64,000 nucleotides of DNA from Aselliscus stoliczkanus (taxonomy: Eukaryota > Chordata > Mammalia > Chiroptera > Hipposideridae), in contig CM066737.1 of the NCBI GenBank assembly GCA_033961575.1, positions 97,306,709 through 97,370,708 of the forward strand. The letters are read 5' to 3'. The translations under genes and the position numbers were made by a program. Below, one piece after another: positions 11,746 to 23,628 of this stretch. The first letter of the stretch is position 1. Each line of letters opens with the position of its first letter. A model generated the notes under the pieces. That model saw nothing but the letters and a program-made list of their open reading frames with translations, had not been told where the DNA came from and did no database searches.

Positions 11746-12171
11746 GGGCCGGCCAAGTGGCGCATTGCTTAAGGGCTGGTTTGGGGATGCCAGCGGCCCC
11801 GATTTGGATCCCACGTATGAGGGCCAGTGACACTGCCCTCTACAGCTAACAACAGCTCCACCTGGAGCTGGGCTGTGCAAGCCCCAGTGACAGTGTAGGC
11901 TGCAGCCCCTGCTGCAGTGGGCTGCCATAGGCTACAGTGAGTGGCCGGCAGCCAGCATGAGCTGCCAATAGCCGCGGTGAGCGACATCCAGAGACAGGCA
12001 ACTGATCTGCCTCATTCGGGAAGAGCACAATGACGATACCAACATGGGCCAGTGAAGCTACGTCCTCCGCAACTAGACTGAAGAAAAGACAGCAACTTGT
12101 CTGTTCCCCCTCCCCGATTCCCCAATGCTGTTCCACTCCCCCAATTCCCCAATAAAAATCTTAAAATAAAA
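11746..12171 (+). mobile_element. Long-form SINE inserted behind the first
   Basis: Complete long SINE starting GGGCCGGCCAAGTGGCGCAT and ending AATAAAAATCTT plus an A-rich tail. It landed at the boundary between the first copy's A tail and that copy's 3' target duplication, so an A-run plus CAG appears on both sides. Confidence 0.92.
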
Positions 12172-12249
12172 AAAACAGTTCAAAATTCTCTAATGTAAAC
12201 GACGAAAAACCAAACACAGGCAAAGGATAACAGATTGTAGGTAGGTAGG

Positions 12250-12760
12250 CTCCAATGATGGCCTCTGACAATGCCTCTCTTCCCTGTGTGTTCATACTGC
12301 TCCTCACATCAGGGCATGGAGTCTTTCTCCTGTCCTTGAGTAGAAACTGGCCTTGTTCTTGGTTTTGACCAAGACAATGTGGCACAAGATACATTCTGGG
12401 GCTTCTGAGCCCAGATCTTAGGAAGACTAGCAACTTCTGCTTCCCCTGTCTTAGCACCCCATGAGAGCACCCTGCTAACCTGGTGGGGAAAGAAGGTACA
12501 TGAGGACACTGAGGTGCCAGGCACATGAGTGAAGAAGCTACCTTGGACATCCAGCCATAGCTGCCATCTGAATTCAACTGTATGAGAGACTCCAGGTTAG
12601 ACCAGTACAAGAGCCATCCAGCTGAGCCCTGGCCAACCCAGAGAATCCTGAGAAAAAAATAAAATACCCGCTGCTCTAAGCCAGCAAGTTTTGGGATGAC
12701 TTGTGACAAAGCAGTAGGTAACCCAAACACAGGCCACTGCACTAAGTGAGTCATTCTACC
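12250..12760 (+). mobile_element. MaLR/MLT1-like LTR remnant
   Basis: TTGACCAAGACAATGTGGC, ATTCTGGGGCTTCTGAG and the late CTAAGCCAGCAAGTTTTGGG block follow the order of a MaLR-type LTR. The long minus-strand open frame across it (12161-12802) has no recognisable protein similarity and is treated as chance. Confidence 0.6.
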
Positions 12761-12895
12761 TGCATGAAGAAAACTATAACCTGCTCTCCTCCCTCTGGCC
12801 ATTCATCCAGAACCAAAACAAACAGCACAAAACTCCAAAATTCTCAATAAGGAATCAATCCTTCCATAAATTCTTTTTTTAAAAAAAGGAATTCT

Positions 12896-13027
12896 GGGCC
12901 GGCCGAGTGGCTCAGTTGGTTAAGAGCTCACTCAAGAGTACGAGCTGAGCTCTGAGCAACAGCAGTTCGATGCCAGCCTGAGCTGAGCTGCCACTGAGCT
13001 GCCAACAGGTGGCAGGATGGCTCAGCT
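12896..13027 (+). mobile_element. Short SINE of the 'GTGGCTCAGTTGG' type
   Basis: Starts GGGCCGGCCGAGTGGCTCAG and carries repeated GAGCTGAGCTGCC motifs. It ends in an (AAAT)n tail and is flanked by AAAAAAGGAATT on both sides. Confidence 0.85.
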
Positions 13028-13033
13028 AAAAAA

Positions 13034-13072
<39 letters not shown>

Positions 13073-13079
13073 ATATAAA
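13028..13079 (+). repeat. (AAAT)n microsatellite, SINE tail
   Basis: The tetranucleotide array grew from the A-rich tail of the SINE directly before it. Confidence 0.95.
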
Positions 13080-13784
13080 AAAAGGAATTTTGTTCATTTT
13101 GAAATACCAAGAATGAAAATATTTAAAGTCAAACTGAAATTTATTTTGTAAAATTGTCAGCGCCTCTATCAGAATACTTTGGTCATTCCATTTCTTCTGA
13201 GCACTGCTTCCTCTGACTTTTCCAACCGCAAATCTTTTACCTTTTTCTCCAGTTTCTTTCACTCTTTCTATTGTTGGTATCAGGCTGTTTCTCCAGTTCA
13301 TAAGTGATGTTCTGTCGGAAGTGGACTTCCTGTCACTCCCTTGGCCTGCCTTTACCCAGCTATGCTAGGGTCTAGAGATGGCACTCAGAAGACCGGGTTA
13401 AATACAATTTCTCTCTCTTCACCTATTTCCCACTATCTGTCTGTCCATCCCTCAGGTTATTAATGTAACTGACATTCCTGTACAACTGACTGAGCAGGCC
13501 CAGCAGCCAGATAAGAAAGGAGCCACTGACAGCAGCAGACACAGCCCCAGAGATAGCAGATAAGCAGACCCATCGTGGCTATCAGTTTCATCTTGGGCTG
13601 AGGAGGAGCATCACAAAATACACACAGAGAACTTGAACATTCCTAATGGACTCTTTCTCATGAAATAAAAATCAACATATCAAAAGTGATTCTTTTTATT
13701 AAACCAAACTAAACATGTATTGTTAAGTGAATTCATTCCTACCATACTCAATTTAGATTTGAACAAAAAAATACACTGCGGGTG

Positions 13785-14447
13785 GGTAGTAAATTGAAAC
13801 AGCCACCATGGAAAACAGTATGGAGGTTCCTCAAAGAATTAAGAATAGAACTACCTTATGACCCAGCAATCCCTCTTCTGGGTATCTACCAAAAAAATCT
13901 GAAAACATTTCTCTGTAAAGATATATGTGCTCTACGTTCATTGCAGCATCATTCACGGTGGCCAAGACATGGAAATAACCAAACTGTCCTTTGATGGATG
14001 ATTGGATAATAAAGATGTGGTAATATACACAATGGAATACTACTTGGCCATAAGAAAAAGTGAAATAGTGCCATTTGCGACAACATGGATGGATGGATCT
14101 TGAGATTATCATACTAAGTGAAGTAAGTCAGACAGAAAAAGTCAATTACCATATGATTTCACTCATATGTGGGATATAAAAATGGAAGCAACAAATGAAC
14201 AAGACAAACAAAAACTCATAGGCACAGACAACAATTCAGTGGTTACCAGAGAGAGAGGGGTGAGGGGGGAGGTAGAAAAGGGTAAAAGGGGTCAAACATA
14301 TGGTGATGAAAGAAGAACTGACGCTTGGTGGTGAATACACAATGCAATACATACATGATGCATTATAGAATTGTACCATTGAAACCTATATAATTTCACT
14401 AACCAATGTCACCCCAATAAATTTAATAAAAATTTTAAATAATAATA
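13785..14447 (+). mobile_element. 5'-truncated LINE-1 3' end
   Basis: ORF2 C-terminal sequence (frame beginning SKLKQPPWKTVWRFLK, then [11 protein letters not shown]) followed by 3'UTR with ACCATATGATTTCACTCATA and a TTTAATAAAAATTT end. It is an older subfamily than the large copies. Confidence 0.9.
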
Positions 14448-14940
14448 GGGCCGGCCAAGTGGCTCAGTTGGTTAGAGCATGAGCTCTGAAGAACAGGGTC
14501 ACCAGTTCGATTCTCACATGGGCCAGTGAGCTGCACCTGAGCTGAGCTGCCACTGAGCTGATGAGAAAACGAGCTCTTAACAAGGTTGCCAGTTTGACTC
14601 TTGCAAGTGATGGTGGGCTGTGCCCCAGTCTCCCCCCCTCCCGCCCCCTGCAACTAAGATTGAACACGGCACCTTGAGCTGAGCAGCCATGAGCTACTGA
14701 CTGGCAGCTGCATGGCCCTTTGTGCAACAACGTTGCCGGTTTGACTCCCTCATGGGATGGTGGACTACGCCTCCCCCTCCCCCCGCCGCAACTGGACTTG
14801 TAGCTGTCTTGCATTCACCACAACTAAGATTGAAGGACAACAACGTGACTTGGACCTGATGGGTCCTGGAAAAACACAATGCTCCCCTTCCCCAATTCCC
14901 CAACACTGTGCCCTTGCCCAAATCCTCAATAATATCTTTT
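14448..14940 (+). mobile_element. Long SINE, alternative body type
   Basis: Starts GGGCCGGCCAAGTGGCTCAG with GGTTAGAGCATGAGCTC. It is built from several partial repeats of the 'GGTTGCCAGTTTGACTC' head-like segment, then ACTTGGACCTGATGGGTCCT and a CCTCAATAATATC end. It lies in the tail of the LINE-1 fragment and looks like a composite or multimer of heads. Confidence 0.82.
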
Positions 14941-15060
14941 CAAAAAAAATAAATAAATAATAAAGACAGGTATTAACCCTCCCCCATTCATCCTCAATAA
15001 AATCTTTTCAAAAAATAAATAAATAACAATAAAGACAGGCATTAAACCTCCCCCATTCAT
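14923..15060 (+). repeat. 68-bp tandem duplication
   Basis: Two direct units (14923-14990 and 14991-about 15060) starting TCCTCAATAA and ending CCCCCATTCATC. The unit includes the end of the SINE and its flank, so the duplication came after the SINE insertion. Confidence 0.88.
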
Positions 15061-15296
15061 CCCAAGAATAAAAGTAATAAATATTCTCCGTAATTTTTCA
15101 AAAGCAGCAGCTGTCAGCTTTTGGCTCCTGAAATTGCACTCCAAAGCTATCATGGCATTTCCCAACTGTGTTCAAAGTCCTACAACCAACCAATCTCTCA
15201 ACCCCAAATAATCCCTAATATATACTGAAAAACTAACACTTTTACAGTGCCACGTTTAAACTATTACTGCTTACTGATATTGTTAAAATTGTTTTT

Positions 15297-15737
15297 CTTA
15301 AGATTTTATTGGGGAATTGGGGGAGGGGAACAGCGCTGGGGAACCGGGAAAGGGGAACAGACAAGTTGCTGTCTTTTTGATCCTCAGTCTAGTTGCAGAG
15401 GACGTTGCTTCACTGGCCCATGTTGGTGTCATCATTGCGCTCTTCCCAGATGAGGCACATTGGTCACCGGCCTCTGGATGGTCGCTCACCGCGGTTATTG
15501 GCAGCTCACATCATCTGCCAGCTGCTCACGCTGGCTGCCGGCCACTCACTGTAGCCTATGGCAGCCCACTGCAGCAGGGGCTGCAGCCCACACCGTTGCC
15601 GGGGCTCGCAGCCCAGCTCCAAGTGGAGCTGTTGCTAGCTGTAGAGGGCAGTGGCACTGGCCCTCGTATGTGGGATGCGAACCAGGGCTTCTGGCATACC
15701 AAACCAGCTCTTAACCAATGCGCCACTCGGCTGGCCC
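15297..15737 (-). mobile_element. Long-form SINE, reversed
   Basis: Reads from an AAGATTTTATTGGGGAATTG 3' end to a CGCCACTCGGCTGGCCCC head: a complete long-form copy and one of only two SINEs in PHEX sense. The 155-aa open frame across it is SINE sequence. Confidence 0.92.
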
Positions 15738-16375
15738 CAACATTGTTGAATATTTACAACTCCAAGTTTCATCTTTTAACATAGTTCCATTGTTCCATAT
15801 TGTTCAAATTAGCTCTATTCCTTAGCATTAGCATTATTTTTTTAATGTATGGCATGGTCATACACTAATTATACACTTATTTATATTCAATATTGAGAAG
15901 GAACACTGCAGAAATTTTCAGAATCCACCGAATATATGTTGTACATATGCCCACTGACATGCTCCTTACAGATGATAATTCACATCAACATCTCACCCAT
16001 ATTTCTACAAATTTGCTCATTACTGGAACTCTGTATTTCAAGTTGGTAATGAGCCTTTCTCCTCCCCCATGACAAAAAAACAATCAATATACTGCTCATT
16101 GGTGTTAGAACTAATTAAGGCACACTTTTATAAATTGTTCAAAGCAGTTTGTGATTAAATAGAAGTCAAACATTAAAGAGGTTATACTGTCGTGCCAGGT
16201 AGCAAAGATGCTGTCAAAACAACTGGAGACATGTCAAAATTCCCTACAGGAAGAGCCTCAAGTTGGCCAATATGGGACAATTTGAGCTATGAAAGAATAA
16301 TGATTATAATGAATTTAAACAAATAAATACATAAAATCTCCTGAGTTTATCATGATACTTAAAAAAACTGCTTTG

Positions 16376-16830
16376 GGGCTGTCAGAGTGGAGCGATGGTT
16401 AGGAGCTGGCTTAGGACGCCAGCCGCCCCAGTTTGGATCCCACATACAAAGGCCAGTGATACTGCCCTCTACAGCTAAGATGGTGAACAACAGCTCCACC
16501 TGGAGCTGGGCTGTGCGAGCCCTGGTGACGGTGTAGGCTGCAGCCCCTGCTGCAGTGGGCTGCCATAGGCTACAGTGAGTGGCCGGCAGCCGGCGTGAGC
16601 AGCTGGCAGCTGGTATGAGCTGCTAATAGCCGTGGTAAGCAGCTGTCCAGAGGCTAGCAACCAATCTGCCTCATCTGGGAAGAGCACAATGATAATGCCA
16701 ACATGGGCCAGTGAAGCTATGTCCTCCGCAACTAGACTGAAGAACAAAAGGACAGCAACTTGTCTGTTCCTATTCCCCAGTTCCCTGACACTGTTCCCCT
16801 CCCCCCAAGTCCCCAATAAAAATCTTTAAA
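16376..16830 (+). mobile_element. Long-form SINE with perfect duplication
   Basis: Complete copy with 15-bp target-site duplications AAAAAAACTGCTTTG at 16361-16375 and 16831-16845. The head is slightly diverged (GGGCTGTCAGAGTGGAGCGA). Confidence 0.93.
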
Positions 16831-17005
16831 AAAAAAACTGCTTTGACATCTTTGGAGATACTAGGGCGCAAACTCACTGTGAAAATTAATAAATATGGAT
16901 GTTTACATGCTGCCTTTTCAGCAGTTTATATCAGTATAAATTACATGTCAGCGTAATCAAGTGGTTGATGAGAGAAAATCCTTTTTCGTAAAAAAAATCC
17001 AGGTA

Positions 17006-17112
17006 AGGCCGGCCGAGTGGCGTGGTGGTTAAGCGCTGGCTTTGGAAGCCAGCGGCCCCGGTTTGGTCCCACATATGAGGGCCAGTGACACTGCCCTCAA
17101 AAAATAATAATA
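17006..17112 (+). mobile_element. Short-form SINE
   Basis: tRNA-like head ending ACTGCCCTC, then an A-rich tail with AAT repeats. TCCAGGTAA occurs on both sides. Confidence 0.88.
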
Positions 17113-17237
17113 ATAAAACATTCCAGGTAATAAATGCAGAAATAAGGACAGAATTTGAAAATCGCCAGTTGCAATCCCTAATGAACTCATGTATCTATGC
17201 AATATTATCAATGACTGTGAAAAAATTAAGACAGTGC

Positions 17238-17410
17238 TTTTCAACCCTGGCTACACATTTTTATCTCCTGGGAAACTTTAAAAAATGCTGACGCCTGGTC
17301 ACACTCCCAGAGGATCTGATGTCATTGGTCTGGAGTGTGGCCTGAGCGTTCAGATTTTTCAAGCTCCCTGGGTGATTCTAAGGCACAGTCAAGGAAGAGG
17401 ACCACTGCTT
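17238..17410 (+). mobile_element. MER5-like element
   Basis: TTTTCAACCCTGGCTACACA, CTCCTGGGAAACTTT and CCTGGGTGATTCTAAGGCA are in MER5 order. Diverged, possibly MER5B. Confidence 0.7.
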
Positions 17411-17979
17411 GAGGTGAAAGTTGATGGGGAAGTTAAATGGAAGGATCCAGCTGACAGCACTTGAACCCACTGCTAGACCTTTTCAGTGGCAGCGGGACTA
17501 CCTGGCATCACGTGCCTCTTGTGGGCTGCAACAGGAAGCACACAGCACTGCCCAGGAAGCCTTCTTGCCAAAAGGAAATTGAACATGAATCAATTCAAAC
17601 CTCTAGATTCAACAACCAATTTACAGAAAATGTAAGGGACAAAAGAACATGCTAAAAGACAACACTAGGATATAATCAGACCAGTCAAGATTGTTGAAAA
17701 TTCTACCAAATGACACAATTTCTTCAACAAATAAATTTCATGGATTAAAGAGGAGGAGGGCCTCTTAAAATTTTTAAAGCCTTAAAAAATGGACATATTA
17801 ACTGCAATATTTACACCTTGCTTGGATAATGATTTGAACCAACCATTTTTAGAAAAAAGAACAAGTATTTTGAGATAATTAGAGAAAATTACATATAAGA
17901 CACTAATTAATGAGGTATTGTTAATATTGTTGGGTATGTTAATGATATTGTAGTTAATTTTTTAGAAATCCTTGTTAGA

Positions 17980-20900
17980 AAAGGACATAACCCTAGTAAA
18001 CATCTAAGCACCTAACATAAGAGCTCCTAAATATATAAAACAGATACTGTCAGACATAAAGACAGAGATCAACAGTAATACTATCATAGTAGGGGACTTC
18101 AACACCCCGCTGTCACCAATGGACAGATGCTCCAGACAGAAAATCAATGCGGAAACAGTGACCTTAAATGACACATTAGACCAGCTGGATTTAACTGATA
18201 TATTCAGAGAATTTCACCCTAAAGACACAGAATATAAATTTAAGAAGATTGAAATCATTTCAACTGTATTCTCTGACCACAATGCTATGAAACTAGAAAT
18301 CAATTATAAGAAGAAATCCGGGAAGCTGACAAATAAATGGAGGCTAAATAACATGCTACTAAATAGTGAGTGGGTCACAAATGAGATCAAGGAGGAAATC
18401 AAAAGATACCTCGAGACAAACAAAAATGAAAACACCACAACCCAAAATCTCTGGGATGCAGCAAAAGCAGTCCTAAGAGGGAAGTTCATAGCACTGCAGG
18501 CCTACCTAAAGAAGGAAGAAAAATCTCAAATCAACAGGTTATCCTTAAATCTCAGGGAACTGGAAAAAGAACAGCAAAAGAAGCCAAAGGGGACTACAAG
18601 GAAGGCGATAATAAAAACTAGAGTGGAAATAAACAATATAGAGAACAGAAAAACAATACAAAAGATCAACGAAACCAAGAGCTGTTTTTTTGAGAAGATA
18701 AACAAAATTGACAAACCTCTAGCCAGGCTCATCAAAAAAAAGAGAGAGGACTCAAATTAGTAAAATCAGGAATGAAAGAGGTGAAATGACTACAGACATC
18801 ACAGAAATACAAAAATTCCTTAGAAATTACTATGAGCAACTATATGCCAACAAATTTGACAATCTGAAAGAAATGCATAATTTTTTAGAAGCATACAACC
18901 TTCCAAAGCTAACTCGAGAAGAAACAGAAAATCTAAATAGCCTGATTACTACCAAGGAAATTGAATCAGTAATCGACAAGCTCCCAACAAACAAAAGCCC
19001 TGGACCAGATGGCTTCACAAATGAATTTTATCAAACATTCAAAAAAGAACTATCACCTATTCTTCTCAAACTATTCTAAAAAATCCAGAAGGAGGGAAGG
19101 CTCCCAAATTCTTTTTATGAAGCCACTATCAACCTGATTCCGAAACCAGATAAAGACAGCACAAAAAAGGAAAACTATAGGCCAATATCACTGATGAACA
19201 TAGATGCAAAAATTCTCAATAAAATATTAGCAAACAGAATTCAGCAATATATCAAGAAGATCATACATCATGATCAAGTGGGTTTCATCCCTAGTATGCA
19301 AGGCTGGTTCAACATCTGTAAATCAATTAATGTGATGCACCATATCAACAAAATGAAAAATAAAAATCATATGGTCATATTAATAGATGCAGAAAAAGCA
19401 TTCGACAAAATCCAACAGCCATTTATGTTAAACACCCTTAGCAAAGTTGGAATACAGGGATCATATCTCAATATAATAAAGGCCATATATGATAAACCTA
19501 CAGCTAACATCATACTCAATGCAGAAAAGCTAAAACCATTCCCCTTAAAATCAGGAACAAGACAAGGCTGTCCACTTTTTCCTCTTTTATTCAGCATAGT
19601 TCTGGAAGTTCTAGCCACAGCAAGCAGACAAGAAAAAAGAATAAAAGGCATCCAAATTGGCAAGGAAGAAGTAAAATTGTCATTATATGCAGATGACATG
19701 ATACTGTATATAGAGAACCCCAAAGACTCCATCAAAAAACTATTGGAACTGGTAGACGAATTCAGTAAATTAGCAGGATATAAAATCAATGTTCAGAAAT
19801 CAGTGGCATTTGCATATACCAAGAATAAACTAACGGAAGGAGAAATTAAGAAAACTGTCCCATTTACAATTGCATCAAGAACTATAAAATACCTAGGAAT
19901 AAATTTAACCAAAGAAGTAAAAGATCTGTACTCAGAAAATTATAAGACACTGAAGCAAGAAATAAAAGAAGATACAAATAAATGGAAACACCTACCATGC
20001 TCATGGATAGGAAGAAATAATATAGTTAAAATGTTCATACTGCCTAAAGCAATATATAGATTCAATGCAATTCCCATCAAACTACCAAGGGCATTTTTCA
20101 CAGAAATAGAAAATATAATCCTAAAATTTATATGGAACCATAAAAGACCCCGAATAGCCTCGGCAATCCTGAGAAATAAGAACAAAGTCGTAGGTATCAC
20201 ACTACCAGACATCAAAACATACTACAAGGCTACAGTAATCAAAACAGTATGGTACTGGCATAAAAACAGGCACATAGACAAGTGGAACAGAACAGAGATC
20301 CCAGAAATAAATCCATGTATATACAGACAGTTAATCTATGACAATGGAAGCAAGAATTTACACTGGGGTAAAGGTAGTCTATTTAATAAATGGTGCTGGG
20401 GAAATTGGACTGACACATGCAAAAAAATGAAACTGGACCACCACCTCCTTACGCCATATACAAGAACAAATTCAAAATAGATTAAAGACTTAAATGTAAG
20501 ACCTGAAACCATGAAACTCCTAGAAGAAAATATAGGGAGTAAATTTGCAGACATTACTCTGAGCAATATTTTTACTGATACATCCCCCAGGGCAAGGGAA
20601 GTAAAAGAAAAAATGAACATATGGGATTATATCAAACTTAAAAGTTTTTTCACAACAAAGGAAACCATTAATAAAACAAAAAGGAAGCCTACTGAATGGG
20701 ACAATATATTTGTCAACAATATATCTGATAAGGGGTTAATATCCAAAATTTATAAAACACTCATGAAACTCAACACCAAAAAACCAAACAACCCAATTAA
20801 AAAATGGGCAGAGGAAATGAAGAGACATTTCTCTAAAGAGGACATATAGGTGGCCAACAGGCATATGAAAAAATGTTCAACCTCACTAATCATTAGGGAA

Positions 20901-21970
20901 ATACAAATAAACACCACCATGAGATACCACCTCAATCCAGTCAGAATGGCTATCATCAATAAATCAACAAACAACAAGTGTTTGTGGGGCTGTGGGGAAA
21001 AGGGAACCCTGCTGCACTGTTGGTGGGATTGCAGATTGGTGTAGCCACTATGGAAGTCAGTATGGAGGTATCTCAAAAAACTGGAAATGGAACTACCTTT
21101 TGACCCAGCAATTCCACTCCTAGGCATTTATCCTGAAAATCCCAAGACACTAATTTGAAAAAATATATGTACCCCTACGTTCATTGCAGTGCTATTTACA
21201 ATAGCTAAGACTTGGAAACAATCGAAATGCCCATCAGTAGATGACTGGATTAAGAAACTGTGGTACATTTACACAGTGGAATATTACGCAGCTATAAAGA
21301 AGAAAGAAATCGTACCATTTGCAATGATATGGATGGACCTAGAGAACATTATGTAAAGTGAAATAAGTCAGTCAGAGAAAGACAAATACCATATGATCTC
21401 ACTTATATGTGGAATATACAGAACTGAATAAATGAGCAATATAAACAGAAATAGTCTTAGAGACACAAAGAAAAAACTGATGAGGGCTAGATGGGACGGG
21501 GATGTGCCTGAGGGAGACGGGGAAGGGACGAGGCAACACAAACTGATAACTACAATACTACTGAAGAGACCAGAAGAGACAATTTAGGGAATATAATCAA
21601 TAAAGTTGTAAATATTCTTTTTTAGGGGAAGAAACGGATGCATGTCCTTTTAGGGAGATCACTTCATGGATGGTGTAGTGACCTTACCACTGCACTGTAC
21701 ATCTGAAGCTGCCACTGAATAACATTATATGTCAACTATAATTTAACACATATATAGTCATGGGATGTGGAATATAGTGTGGGGATGGAGTCAATGCAAT
21801 TTTAATAGATATGTATGATATCGGGGTGAGGAGGCAGAGGAGGGGGGAGGGGGAGTCACTTTGTAAGGGGTGAAAAAAATAGCTATTGCATTGTTTTGAA
21901 CTTTTGTAACTAATAATAATAATAAAAAAAAGACATGCTGAAATCCTAAAATCCACCCCCCCAAAAAAAA
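17980..21970 (+). mobile_element. Large young LINE-1, 5' truncated, with 3' transduction
   Basis: 3,991 bp between exact 16-bp target-site duplications AGAAATCCTTGTTAGA (17964-17979 and 21971-21986). It begins inside the ORF2 endonuclease domain and contains the reverse transcriptase and 3'UTR. A first A-rich tail of AAT repeats ends near 21931. It is followed by about 31 bp of unrelated sequence and a second short A tail, the form of a 3' transduction. It lies antisense to PHEX. Confidence 0.96.
17990..21355 (+). pseudogene. LINE-1 ORF2 (endonuclease remnant and reverse transcriptase), broken
   Basis: ORF2p nicks target DNA and reverse-transcribes L1 RNA. Visible parts are the endonuclease GDFNTP motif near 18092, FSDHNAM near 18280, NKSPGPDGF near 19000 and the reverse-transcriptase YADD at 19686-19697. 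Defects: an in-frame loss of about 70 bp near 18236 that removes the SKIDH-type segment of the endonuclease, a frameshift near 18745, and one-base stops at 19077-19079, 20478-20480, 20847-20849 and 21042-21044 in an otherwise continuous frame. All four stops are explained by C-to-T or G-to-A transitions relative to sister copies. Confidence 0.93.
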
Positions 21971-22199
21971 AGAAATCCTTGTTAGAGATACATAATGAAA
22001 TATTTATAGTAAAATGATATCTGGAATTAGCTATAGAATTCTTAAACATAAAGACAGGTGGGGTAGGGAGTAGATGAAATCAGAATGGCAAATATTGCTC
22101 ACTGGTGAAGCTGGGGGATGAAAGCCTGAGGGTTTGCTATGTACACTTCTGTGTACATTTTTAAATTTCCACAATAAAATGTTTTAAAATAGTGAACAG

Positions 22200-22642
22200 G
22201 CGGGCCGAGTGGCTCGTTGGCTAAGAGTTGGCTTGGGAGCACCAGCTCTGAGCAGTGGGGCTGCTGGTTCGGATCTCACATGGGCCAGTGATGCTGGCCC
22301 ATGTATCTTATCTCTACAGCTAAGATAGTGAACCACAGCTCCATCTGGAGCTGGGCTGCCTTGAGTTGCCGGCGACGGCGTAGGTCGCAGTGCGGCTGGC
22401 CGGCAGCTTGCGTGGGCTTTCGTGAGCTGCTGTGAGCCATTGTGAGTGGCCATCCAATGGCCGGCGAGCAACTGCCTCACCTGGGAAGAGCACAATGATA
22501 ATACCAACATGGGCCAGTGAAGCAACGTCCTCCACAACTAGACTGAAGAACAATAGGACAGCAACTTATCTGTTCCCCTTTCCTGATTCTCCAACGCTCT
22601 TCCCTCCCCAATTTCCCAATAAAAATATTTAAAAAATAAAAT
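22200..22642 (+). mobile_element. Long-form SINE, variant head
   Basis: The head differs: after CTTGGGAG it reads CACCAGCTCTGAGCAG, as in the copy at 38716. The body is the usual long form. Exact 14-bp duplications AAAATAGTGAACAG lie at 22186-22199 and 22643-22656. Confidence 0.93.
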
Positions 22643-22834
22643 AAAATAGTGAACAGAGTCAAAATTAATAAAAGTCCATCTTGTACTCCCACTGCAAAGA
22701 AAACAATGTAACTGGCATCATCGGCTTTTCTTTCCCAATTTTAGGAGACTGTAATGGAGCATTACATTATTTGGTGAAGAGGAAATAAGAGGAGGCTTGG
22801 AAAGAAATGAACATGTTATCTTACTAATACTGAG

Positions 22835-23000
22835 AATTTCCTCTTTGCTAGTCACTGTACATATATTAGTTGTTTAAACCTCCCAGACACTGTGGAAACC
22901 GTAGTCTACTTATTCTCATTTCATGGGTGAGCAAACTGAGGCCCCCAGAAATGTGCACCTTGCCTATGTGTTTGGCAGAGCCGTGATTTGATTCTTAAAA
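22835..23000 (-). mobile_element. MIR SINE
   Basis: Degraded MIR with a GGTGAGCAAACTGAGGCCC core block and CAGAGCCGTGATTTGA. Confidence 0.75.
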
Positions 23001-23264
23001 AGGTCTGTCCAGTAGCCAAAGAAGGGAGTGGCAAGCCATGTCAGGTTCTGAGCACACAAGACTAAACTGGTCAGCCATCATTCTTCCTGCTATAGGGGTC
23101 ACTTCAATTCAGTAATCTATAGTTTTTCAATTATGAATAAACACTATGATACTATTTCAAAAGCTCAGGAAAGACAGAAAAGACCTCACTACACAAAGGC
23201 TAAAAATGGTTTGCTATTCTCTAAGACTATAAATGGAGAAATGGATTAAAAAGGATGAGAGGAG

Positions 23265-23628
23265 ATGGTGTTATTATGCAACATGGATGAACCTAGAAAA
23301 CATTATGCATGGTAAAAGAAGCCAGGCACAAAAGGCCATGTATTGTATGATTCCATTTATACGAAATGTCCAGAATAGGTGAATTCATAGAGAGAGAAAG
23401 CAGATTGGTGTTGTCTGGGTTGGGGGAAGGACCAAACGAGGAATGACTGCTTAAATGGATATGAAGCTTCCTTTTGAAAACTTTTGGGTTAATGAAAATG
23501 TTTTGGAACTAGATAGAGGTGGTAGTTGCACAACATTGTGAATGTACCTAATACCACTGAACTGTACACTTTAAAGTGGTTAATTTTATGTTATGTGAAT
23601 TTCACCTCAATTTAAGAAAAAAGAAAAA
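23265..23628 (+). mobile_element. Old LINE-1 3' end
   Basis: TATGCAACATGGATGAACCT, then CAGATTGGTGTTGTCTGGG, ACTGAACTGTACACTTTAAA and TTCACCTCAATTTAAG, the order of an L1M 3'UTR. Confidence 0.85.

Noticed and set aside
12161..12802. 213-aa minus-strand open frame
   Set aside because: Lies over a degraded MaLR-like LTR and a SINE tail, no recognisable domain, no splice or promoter context, and the start codon is within SINE-adjacent A-rich DNA.
15317..15784. 155-aa plus-strand open frame
   Set aside because: Entirely a reversed long-form SINE; the same peptide strings appear wherever the SINE occurs.
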